NCBI RefSeq assembly: GCF_031202265.1
Contig: NZ_CP100604.1
Coordinates: 7,422,501 to 7,486,500 of the forward strand
Direction: 5' to 3'
Source: Bradyrhizobium sp. Ash2021
GTDB lineage: Bacteria; Pseudomonadota; Alphaproteobacteria; Rhizobiales; Xanthobacteraceae
DNA length: 64,000 bases
In this document: positions 1 to 6,821 of the stretch, piece by piece
Numbering within the stretch: position 1 is the first letter of the stretch
Layout: every line of letters begins with the position of its first letter
The notes under the pieces: model-generated
What the model was told of the DNA's origin: nothing
Seen by the model: the letters and a program-made list of their open reading frames with translations, nothing else
Databases searched by the model: none
Translations under genes and position numbers: made by a program

Positions 1-2
1 AT

Positions 3-332
3 CGCGCAAGGCTGGATCTGCCGTCGCTGAATTCCTCGCGGGCGCTCCCGGCGACGCCGTTCTTGGAAGCGCATTATTTTGCCAACGACTGCTTCATGCA
101 GCCGAACCAGATCATCGCCGGCGCGGACAAGCTCGCGGGCATTCCCGGCATCATCGTGCAGGGCCGCTATGACCTGCTGTGCCCGCCGGCCACCTCGCAT
201 GCGCTTGGCTCGGTGTGGCGCGACGCCGAGATCAGGTTTGTCGAGGGCGCCGGACATACGCTGTACGATCCCGGCGTCCGCGACGCCGTGATGAAGGCGG
301 TCGCCGACCTCGCTTCCAGAATGACCAGATAA
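3..332 (+). CDS. Prolyl iminopeptidase-like alpha/beta hydrolase, C-terminal fragment (cut by window edge)
   Basis: This is the C-terminal end (about 109 residues visible) of an alpha/beta-hydrolase. The reading frame is open from the left edge, so the true start lies outside the window. The stretch ending in HYF-N, then IPGIIVQGRYDLLCPP, matches the region around the catalytic Asp of proline iminopeptidases. The catalytic His lies in the following GAGHTLYDP. Such enzymes remove N-terminal proline from peptides in the cytoplasm. The product is inferred from these C-terminal motifs only; the nucleophilic Ser is not visible. The next gene starts 12 bases downstream, so the two may be co-transcribed. 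Confidence 0.75.
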   Translation, partial: RARLDLPSLNSSRALPATPFLEAHYFANDCFMQPNQIIAGADKLAGIPGIIVQGRYDLLCPPATSHALGSVWRDAEIRFVEGAGHTLYDPGVRDAVMKAVADLASRMTR

Positions 333-344
333 GGATTTTCAAAG

Positions 345-998
345 ATGCCGCTGGCCGGAAAAGGCATGCTGCTGACGTCGATGGATATAGGCCCCGCCGA
401 CGAGGCCGAGTTCAACCGCTGGTACGACCGCGAGCATCTCGAAGAGCGCGTCGCCATCGACGGCTTTATCGAAGCCCGGCGCTATGTCGCCCATGACGGA
501 AAACCGAAATATCTCAGCCTGTACTCGACCGCGACGTTCGAGGTGCTGGACAGCCCGGCCTATCGCACCGCGCTGGCCAACCAGACCGCGTGGTCGAAGG
601 CCAACATCTCCCGCTTCAAGAACATGATTCGCGCGGTGGCGCGCATTACGATTAGCCGCGGAACGGGCCGCGGCGCGGCGCTCGGCATCATCCGCCTTCG
701 CCCGGCCGCTGGCAGTGCGGAAACGCTGCGCACCGCGCTGCGGGATCATCTCGATCCGGCAAAACTCGACGGGATCATCTCCATGCACCTGATCGAGAGC
801 GATCCTCTTCTGTCGAAGCCGATCACCGACGATCCCTCGGCCCCCAATCCCGGCGCCGGCGACTGGTTCGTGCTGATCGATGCCACGGACGTGAATGCGG
901 TCCCGGCGGCCGCGGCGTGTTTCGCCGCATTCAAGGCCGAGGCGGTATCGAGCGGCGTCTACAATCTGATGTGGGATATCGCGAAAAGCGATCTTTAG
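345..998 (+). CDS. Conserved hypothetical protein, EthD-like dimeric alpha-beta barrel fold suggested
   Basis: A 217-residue soluble protein of unknown function. The N-terminal part (MLLTSMDIGPADEAEFNRWY, then DREHLEERVAIDGF) has the spacing of small dimeric alpha-beta barrel proteins, in which a W-Y-x-x-E-H motif lies in the first helix. The C-terminal half (about residues 110-215) may hold a second, degenerate copy of the barrel. Purine-rich sequence AAGGA lies about 11 bases before the ATG. It follows the peptidase gene by 12 bases and is probably co-transcribed. No signal peptide or membrane segment is seen. The fold assignment is an inference from motif pattern; substrate and role are unknown. 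Confidence 0.6.
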   Translation: MPLAGKGMLLTSMDIGPADEAEFNRWYDREHLEERVAIDGFIEARRYVAHDGKPKYLSLYSTATFEVLDSPAYRTALANQTAWSKANISRFKNMIRAVARITISRGTGRGAALGIIRLRPAAGSAETLRTALRDHLDPAKLDGIISMHLIESDPLLSKPITDDPSAPNPGAGDWFVLIDATDVNAVPAAAACFAAFKAEAVSSGVYNLMWDIAKSDL

Positions 999-1062
999 AG
1001 AGTTAGGACCTGACCGGCGCGTGCGGCCTCGAAGAGCGATCCAAACCGGACGGCATGGTCTG

Positions 1063-1518
1063 TCAAGAATTCCCTGGTCCAACGTTGCGCCGGTAGGCCG
1101 CATCCATGTAGGGCTGGCCAAGCGCCGGTGCCGCGATGAAAAAATTGGCGACCCACTCGGCCAGGGTCTCCTTGAACTGCGGCGGTCCCCACATCAGTAG
1201 CGCCAGAAACGTCAGCGTCATGCAGAACACGAAGGTGGGATAGATGCGGCTGAAGCGCGCGATGGCGAAGCCGACCGCCGTCCGTCCCTCCGCCGAATAG
1301 GCAATCACGAAACCGCTGATCACGAAGAAGGCAGGCACACCGAGAAAGCCGTACTTCGCAATCGGCGTCAGCCAGGGAATCGCAGGTATCCCGTTAGAGC
1401 CCGGCCCCCAGAAGCCGAAATGGTACAAGACAACACCCAACACCGCGACGAGGCGCAACAGATCGAGCGCTTCAACGCGCGGCGTTTGAGGGGCGTTTGG
1501 CGGCATGGAGCTCAACAT
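1063..1518 (-). pseudogene. Truncated acyltransferase 3 (OafA-like) family gene
   Basis: The 151-residue product begins like an integral-membrane O-acyltransferase of the acyltransferase 3 family: RVEALDLLRLVAVLGVVLYH (first helix with the R-x-x-A-L-D-x-L-R motif), then GFLGVPAFFVISGFVIAYS and FAIARFSRIYPTFVFC. These proteins normally have 350-400 residues and about ten helices; here homology stops after PYMDAAY, just where the family continues, and the frame ends 11 residues later. About 60% of the gene is missing, so this is probably a deletion remnant. About 40 bases beyond, another frame (positions 995-1090) reads sensibly and could be the tail of the gene fused in by the deletion. Loss of function is inferred. 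Confidence 0.7.
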
Positions 1519-1877
1519 TCCCTTAGGAACTGCGAACGCCGGCGACGCTAGCTGCGGCCGATGAAGGGGCCATTAATGGAACACCTTGAGCCGGGCTTAA
1601 GAAATTCTTCTGGGAAGCAAAGGATTCCTGCCGATTCCGGCGACGGCGAACTGCAGCGCACATGCTGCACTGCCGCATCACGCGTGATGACATTGAATGT
1701 CAGGCCGGTCATGCAGTTGAAAGCTGGAGATCGCCCAAAATTGCCTTTGTGCAGCGTCTGGAATGGCTCTAATAAGATAAGCCTATGATCCAATTCAAAA
1801 ACCACAAGAACGCCACTGAGCGTTCGCAGGCAAAATAAGGCCGCGCTGTTCTCGATGTTCACGCGGACAAGGTAGGA
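1519..1877. other. Intergenic region upstream of the 2-oxoacid oxidoreductase operon
   Basis: About 360 bases lie between the divergent broken acyltransferase gene and the oxidoreductase operon. No convincing gene is seen; the open frame at 1561-1788 has no recognisable motif. The region should hold the operon promoter. A perfect 6+6 inverted repeat (GAACGC, six bases, GCGTTC) lies at 1808-1825, 52 bases before the start codon. Confidence 0.6.
1808..1825. promoter_or_regulatory. Inverted repeat, possible operator of the oxidoreductase operon
   Basis: GAACGC-CACTGA-GCGTTC is a perfect two-fold symmetric pair with a six-base spacer. It sits 52 bases upstream of the ATG at 1878, where a transcription-factor site would be expected. 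No named regulator consensus is claimed; this is a symmetry observation only. Confidence 0.3.
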
Positions 1878-3677
1878 ATGAAACCGACTGATATCTCGGC
1901 GCCGGACTACTTTCACAAAGTGGTCGATTGCCAATGGGCCTGCCCCGCTCACACGCCAGTTCCCGAATACATCCGTTTGATTGCCGAGGGGCGTTATAGC
2001 GACGCCTATATGATCAATTGGAAATCGAACGTGTTTCCCGGAATCCTGGGACGCACCTGCGATCGACCCTGCGAGCCGGCGTGCCGCCGCGGCCGCGTCG
2101 AGGAAACCCCGGTTGCGATCTGCCGCCTCAAGCGCGTCGCGGCCGACTTCAAGGACGACGTCAAGCATCGCATGCCGAAGCTGGCGGCGAAGAACGGCAG
2201 GCGCATCGCGATCGTCGGCGGCGGTCCCGCCTCGCTCACGGTGGCGCGCGATCTCGCCCCGCTCGGCTATCACTGCACCGTGTTCGATTCCGACCCCAAG
2301 GCGGGCGGCATGATGCGGACCCAGATTCCGAAATTCCGGCTGCCGGATTCGGTGATCGACGAGGAAACCGATTACATCCTCAACCTCGGCATCGAATTCA
2401 AGGGCGGCCATCGCATCGACAGCCTGAAGAAGCTGCTCGGCGAAAATTACGACGCGATCTTCGTCGGCTCCGGCGCGCCGCGCGGCCGTGAGCTCGATAT
2501 CCCCGGCCGCAAGGAAGCGGCGGCCAATGTCCACATCGGCATCGAGTGGCTGGCCTCGGTCTCGTTCGAGCACGTCAGCAAGATCGGCAGGCGCGTGATC
2601 GTGCTTGGCGGCGGCAACACCGCGATGGATTGCTGCCGCACCGCGCGCCGCCTCGGCGGCGAAGACGTCAAGGTGATCGTGCGTTCCGGCTTCGAGGAAA
2701 TGAAGGCGAGCCCCTGGGAAAAGGAAGACGCGCTGCACGAGGATATTCCGATCCTCAATTTCATGGTGCCGGTCGCCTTCACCCATGACGGCGGCAAGCT
2801 CACCGGCGTCACCTTCCAGAAGGTGAAGGCGGAATACGACGCCAAGGGACGGCGCAATCTGGTGCCGTCGGGCGAACCGGACCAGACGATTCCCTGCGAC
2901 GACGTGCTGGTTGCCGTCGGCCAGGAGAACGCCTTCCCCTGGATCGAGCGCGATTGCGGCGTCGAATTCGACAAATGGAACATGCCGCAGGTCGATCCAA
3001 CAACCTTCGGCTCGACCAATCCAAAAGTGTTCTTCGGCGGCGACGCGGCGTTCGGCCCGAAGAACATCATCTGGGCGGTGGCGCACGGCCATGACGCCGC
3101 GCTGTCGATCCACAAGCTGCTCTCCGGCGAAGACATTACCGAGCGTCCGCTTCCTGAAGTGCATGTCTCGTCGCAGAAGATGGGCATCCACGAGTGGAGC
3201 TATGACAACGATATCTCCGGCGACAAGCGCTACAAGGTTCCGCACCGCGACAAGGTGATCGCGCTGAAGGATATCCGCACCGAGGTCGAACTCGGCTATG
3301 ACGTCAAGCTCGCGCTCGGCGAAGCGCAGCGCTGCCTGAATTGCGATATCCAGACCGTATTCTCCGCGCCCGCCTGCATCGAATGCGATGCCTGCGTCGA
3401 CATCTGCCCGATGGATTGCATCACGTTTACAGAGAATGGCGAGGAAGCGGATTTGCGGGAGCGGCTGAAGGCGCCCTCGCCGCATCACGACCAGGCGCTC
3501 TACGTCGCCGACGGGCTCAAGACCGGGCGCGTGATGGTCAAGGACGAAGACGTCTGCCTGCACTGCGGCCTCTGTGCCGAGCGCTGCCCGACCGGCGCCT
3601 GGGACATGCAAAAGTACCTCATCGATATGACTCACGCGGGATCAACATGTCAGTCCAAAGCCCGATCAGCAGCGTAA
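1878..3677 (+). CDS. GltD-like FAD/Fe-S NAD(P) oxidoreductase with C-terminal ferredoxin domain (electron-transfer subunit of the 2-oxoacid oxidoreductase)
   Basis: A 599-residue flavoprotein. Residues about 10-100 form a cysteine-rich 4Fe-4S domain (CQWACPAHTPVPEY, then GRTCDRPCEPACRRGRVEE), as in the small subunit of glutamate synthase. An FAD-binding motif IVGGGPASLTVARDL and an NAD(P)-binding motif VLGGGNTAMDCCRTARRLG follow. The C-terminus adds two ferredoxin-type 4Fe-4S motifs (CIECDACVDICPMDC and CLHCGLCAERCPTGAW). It overlaps the next gene by 31 bases. This fits a module passing electrons from KorAB to NAD(P)+, or the reverse, like the roughly 62 kDa flavoprotein subunit of the 2-oxoglutarate:NADP+ oxidoreductase described in Azoarcus evansii. 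The start follows an AGGTAGGA Shine-Dalgarno. Pairing with KorAB is inferred from the operon. Confidence 0.85.
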   Translation: MKPTDISAPDYFHKVVDCQWACPAHTPVPEYIRLIAEGRYSDAYMINWKSNVFPGILGRTCDRPCEPACRRGRVEETPVAICRLKRVAADFKDDVKHRMPKLAAKNGRRIAIVGGGPASLTVARDLAPLGYHCTVFDSDPKAGGMMRTQIPKFRLPDSVIDEETDYILNLGIEFKGGHRIDSLKKLLGENYDAIFVGSGAPRGRELDIPGRKEAAANVHIGIEWLASVSFEHVSKIGRRVIVLGGGNTAMDCCRTARRLGGEDVKVIVRSGFEEMKASPWEKEDALHEDIPILNFMVPVAFTHDGGKLTGVTFQKVKAEYDAKGRRNLVPSGEPDQTIPCDDVLVAVGQENAFPWIERDCGVEFDKWNMPQVDPTTFGSTNPKVFFGGDAAFGPKNIIWAVAHGHDAALSIHKLLSGEDITERPLPEVHVSSQKMGIHEWSYDNDISGDKRYKVPHRDKVIALKDIRTEVELGYDVKLALGEAQRCLNCDIQTVFSAPACIECDACVDICPMDCITFTENGEEADLRERLKAPSPHHDQALYVADGLKTGRVMVKDEDVCLHCGLCAERCPTGAWDMQKYLIDMTHAGSTCQSKARSAA

Positions 3678-5494
3678 ACGACTTCGTCGTCCGCTTCGCC
3701 AACGTCAACGGCTCGGGTTCGGCCAGCGCCAACGAGTTGTTTGCGCGTTCGATCCTGCGCCATGGCGTGCCGGTCAGCCCACGCAACATCTTCCCCTCCA
3801 ACATCCAGGGCCTGCCGACCTGGTACGAGGTGCGCGTCACCGAGGAAGGCCATCTCGGCGCCCGCGGCGGCGTCGACATGATGGTGGCGATGAACCCGCA
3901 GACCTGGGACAAGGACGTCGCCTCGATCGAGCCCGGCGGGTATCTGTTCTACGATTCGACCAAGCCGATGCCGTCGTCGAAATTCCGCGCGGACATCACC
4001 GTGATCGGCGTGCCGCTGACCGCGATCACCAACTCGACCTACACCGATCCGCGCCAGCGCCAGCTGTTCAAGAACATCATCTATCTCGGCGCGCTCTGCG
4101 CGCTGCTCGACATGGACCCGAAGCTGGTCGAGCAACTGATTGCCGAACAGTACAAGGGCAAGGAAAAGCTCCTGTCCTCCAACGTCCACGCGCTGCATCT
4201 CGGCCGCGACTGGGCGCTGCAGAATTTGAAATGCCCGCTTGGGCTGCGCGTCAAGAAGGCCGACAAGGTCGGCGACCGCATCTTCATCGAAGGCAACAGC
4301 GCGGCTGCGCTCGGCGCCGTCTATGGCGGCGCCACCGTCTGCGCCTGGTATCCGATCACGCCGTCATCGTCGGTGGCGGAAGCCTTCACCAGCCACTGCA
4401 AGAAATACCGCCACGACCCCGCGACCGGAAAAGCGAAATATGCCATCGTGCAGGGCGAGGACGAACTCGCGTCGATCGGCATCGTGATCGGCGCGGCCTG
4501 GAACGGCGCCCGCGCCTTCACTGCGACATCAGGACCGGGCGTCTCGCTGATGACCGAATTCATCGGCTTGTCCTATTTTGCCGAGATCCCCGCTGTAATC
4601 ATGAACATCCAGCGCGCCGGTCCCTCGACCGGCATGCCGACGCGCACCCAGCAATGCGACATCATCGCCTGCGCCTACGCGTCCCATGGCGACACCAAGC
4701 ATGTCCTGCTGTTCCCGGAAGATCCGGCCGAAGCCTTCGAATTCGCGGCGCAATCGTTCGACCTCGCCGAGCGGCTGCAGACCGTGATCTTCGTGATGCT
4801 CGATCTCGATATCGGCATGAACCACCGGCTCTCTCGTCCGCTGAAATGGGACGACGCCAGGCAATATGACCGCGGCAAGGTGATGACCGCGGAGATGCTC
4901 GACGACGGCCGCGACTTCGGCCGCTATCTCGACGTCGACGGCGACGGCATTCCCTACCGCACCTATCCGGGCACGCATCCCACCAAGGGCTCGTACTTCA
5001 CCCGGGGCACGTCGCGCGACCGTTACGCGCGCTATTCCGAGGAAGGCGCTGTCTATGCCGACAACATGCAGCGGCTGGTGCGCAAGTTCGAGACCGCGCA
5101 GGATATGGTGCCGCGGCCGTTGCAGGCCAATGCAGCCAAGCCGACCAAATATGGCGTGATCTATTTCGGCTCGACGTCGCCGGCGATGGACGAGGCGATC
5201 GGGCTGTTGGAAGCGCGCGGGCACCAGCTCGACCGCTTGCGGATCCGCGCCTTCCCGTTCCACTCCAGCGTGGCGAGCTTCATTGCCGATCACGACTTCG
5301 TCTACGTGGTCGAGCAGAACCGCGACGCCCAGCTTCGTTCATTGATCGTCAACGAAAACGGCATCGATCCGGTCCGACTGATTCCGATCCTGCACTATGA
5401 CGGCACGCCGATCACCGCGCGGTTCATCGCCGGCGCCATCGGCGACCATCAGGACCATCTCAAGGTCACTCCTCTGCGCAAGGCCGTGTCATGA
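3647..5494 (+). CDS. korA: 2-oxoacid:acceptor oxidoreductase, fused gamma-alpha subunit (KorA type)
   Basis: A 615-residue protein that converts a 2-oxoacid plus CoA to acyl-CoA, CO2 and low-potential electrons, together with the beta subunit. Residues about 1-190 form the gamma domain (FANVNGSGSASANELFARSI, GHLGARGGVDMMVAMNP). The alpha domain follows (GNSAAALGAVYGGATVCAWYPITPSSS at about 215, then AFTATSGPGVSLMTEFIGLS, NIQRAGPSTGMPTRTQQCD). This gamma-alpha fusion is the 2-oxoglutarate (Kor) arrangement rather than four-subunit pyruvate enzymes. The ATG at 3647 was chosen because homology starts there; sequence upstream in this frame only shadows the preceding gene. It overlaps korB by 4 bases (ATGA). 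Substrate is inferred from family resemblance. Confidence 0.85.
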   Translation: MSVQSPISSVNDFVVRFANVNGSGSASANELFARSILRHGVPVSPRNIFPSNIQGLPTWYEVRVTEEGHLGARGGVDMMVAMNPQTWDKDVASIEPGGYLFYDSTKPMPSSKFRADITVIGVPLTAITNSTYTDPRQRQLFKNIIYLGALCALLDMDPKLVEQLIAEQYKGKEKLLSSNVHALHLGRDWALQNLKCPLGLRVKKADKVGDRIFIEGNSAAALGAVYGGATVCAWYPITPSSSVAEAFTSHCKKYRHDPATGKAKYAIVQGEDELASIGIVIGAAWNGARAFTATSGPGVSLMTEFIGLSYFAEIPAVIMNIQRAGPSTGMPTRTQQCDIIACAYASHGDTKHVLLFPEDPAEAFEFAAQSFDLAERLQTVIFVMLDLDIGMNHRLSRPLKWDDARQYDRGKVMTAEMLDDGRDFGRYLDVDGDGIPYRTYPGTHPTKGSYFTRGTSRDRYARYSEEGAVYADNMQRLVRKFETAQDMVPRPLQANAAKPTKYGVIYFGSTSPAMDEAIGLLEARGHQLDRLRIRAFPFHSSVASFIADHDFVYVVEQNRDAQLRSLIVNENGIDPVRLIPILHYDGTPITARFIAGAIGDHQDHLKVTPLRKAVS

Positions 5495-6546
5495 CCTACA
5501 TTGCAAAACCGAAATTCAGCCATCCCGGCCTGCCCAGGAACGAGCTCGGCTTCACCCACCGCGATTACGAGGGCAAGATTTCGACGCTGTGCGCCGGCTG
5601 CGGCCACGACTCGATCACCGCCTCGATCATCGAGGCCTGCTTCGAGCTGTCGATCGAGCCGCATCGCGTCGCCAAGATTTCCGGCATCGGCTGCTCCTCG
5701 AAAACGCCGGACTATTTCCTCGGCAATTCGCACGGCTTCAACTCGGTGCATGGCCGGATGCCGTCGGTCCTGACCGGCGCCAATCTCGCCAACCGCGACC
5801 TGATCTATCTCGGGGTCTCCGGCGACGGCGATAGCGCCTCGATCGGCTTCGGCCAGTTCGCGCATTCGATCCGGCGCGGCGTCAACATGACCTATATCGT
5901 CGAGAACAACGGCGTCTACGGCCTGACCAAGGGCCAGTTCTCGGCCACCGCCGACCGCGGCTCGAAGTCAAAGAAGGGCGTGACCAACACCGACAACGCC
6001 ATCGACCTGGTCGCGATCGCGCTGCAGCTCGGCGCGACCTTCGTGGCGCGGAGCTTTTCCGGCGACAAGTCCCAGCTGGTGCCGCTGATCGCCGCCGCCA
6101 TCGAACACAAGGGCGCAGCTTTCATCGACGTGATCAGCCCCTGCATTGCCTTCAACAACCACAGCGGTTCGACCAAGAGCTTTGACTATGTGAGGGAGCA
6201 CAACGACGCGGTGAACCGCCTCGACGTCATCACCGGCCGCGACCCGATCACGGTCGATTACGCGCCGGGCACCGTGCAGGTGGTCGAACAGCACGACGGC
6301 ACGCGACTGGCGCTGCGCAAGATCGACGCCGATTATGACGTGCATGACCGCCTGGCGGCGATGACGTTCCTGCAGAAGCACGCCGCCAAGGGCCAGATCG
6401 TTACCGGCCTGCTTCACATCGATCCCGAAGCAAGCGACCTGCACGATCATCTCGACACCGTCGCGGCGCCGCTCAATACGCTCGACGAGGCGGCGCTGTG
6501 CCCGGGTTCCGCCGCGCTGGACAAGATCAACGCCAGCCTGCGCTGA
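5491..6546 (+). CDS. korB: 2-oxoacid:acceptor oxidoreductase, beta subunit (KorB type, thiamine diphosphate-binding)
   Basis: A 351-residue thiamine-diphosphate subunit. Four features support this: CAGCGHDSITASI near residue 35 (one of the Cys ligands of the 4Fe-4S cluster in this family), SGIGCSSKTPDYF, the ThDP/Mg2+ motif GDGDSASIGFGQFAHSIRRG (about 110-130) ending in ENNGVYGLTKGQ, and the later FIDVISPCIAFNNH. It follows korA with a 4-base overlap, so the two subunits are translationally coupled. With the upstream flavoprotein it completes a three-component complex of about 65, 66 and 38 kDa by length. That matches the 62/66/37 kDa subunit pattern reported for the A. evansii NADP+-linked enzyme. 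The operon probably ends here. Confidence 0.88.
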   Translation: MTYIAKPKFSHPGLPRNELGFTHRDYEGKISTLCAGCGHDSITASIIEACFELSIEPHRVAKISGIGCSSKTPDYFLGNSHGFNSVHGRMPSVLTGANLANRDLIYLGVSGDGDSASIGFGQFAHSIRRGVNMTYIVENNGVYGLTKGQFSATADRGSKSKKGVTNTDNAIDLVAIALQLGATFVARSFSGDKSQLVPLIAAAIEHKGAAFIDVISPCIAFNNHSGSTKSFDYVREHNDAVNRLDVITGRDPITVDYAPGTVQVVEQHDGTRLALRKIDADYDVHDRLAAMTFLQKHAAKGQIVTGLLHIDPEASDLHDHLDTVAAPLNTLDEAALCPGSAALDKINASLR

Positions 6547-6748
6547 AGCAGACGATCGCAATCGCAGGGTTACCTCTATCTGAGACCCCTGAGGCGGGAC
6601 CGCCGTCACTAACCACGGCTGTCGTCACAAAATTGTGCAAAGATTGCAGCGATTCCATGGGATCAAATCCAGGGGATCGAACTGGCGTGAACGGCGTTAT
6701 CCCCCTCGCGATACGCATGTTCCGCCCGGCAGCCCCGCCAACCAATTG

Positions 6749-6790
6749 TTGACATTCCGGCCTCCCGCCCGAAAGCTGTCGGGAACCCGA
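6749..6790 (+). promoter_or_regulatory. Possible promoter and operator of the hexose-phosphate operon
   Basis: A perfect TTGACA hexamer at 6749-6754 could be a sigma-70 -35 box; no good -10 is seen 17 bases on. A perfect 12-base palindrome, TCGGGAACCCGA, at 6779-6790 lies 31 bases before the preferred tal-pgi start at 6822. Such a placement suits a repressor site. The regulator is unknown. Confidence 0.3.
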
Positions 6791-6821
6791 GAAAATGACC
6801 AGATCGAACAGAACAGGCACC

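Noticed and set aside
1561..1788. 75-codon plus-strand frame upstream of the oxidoreductase operon
   Set aside because: No ribosome site or recognisable motif; codon use does not resemble neighbouring genes.
1548..3635. Open minus-strand frame of nearly 700 codons opposite the flavoprotein gene
   Set aside because: The plus strand encodes clear FAD, NAD and Fe-S motifs; the antisense sequence is rich in Ala, Arg, Asp and His with no domain.
6795..6821. Earlier ATG start for the transaldolase-isomerase fusion
   Set aside because: The nine extra residues are not family-like and sit right after the palindrome; the ATG at 6822 starts the conserved sequence.
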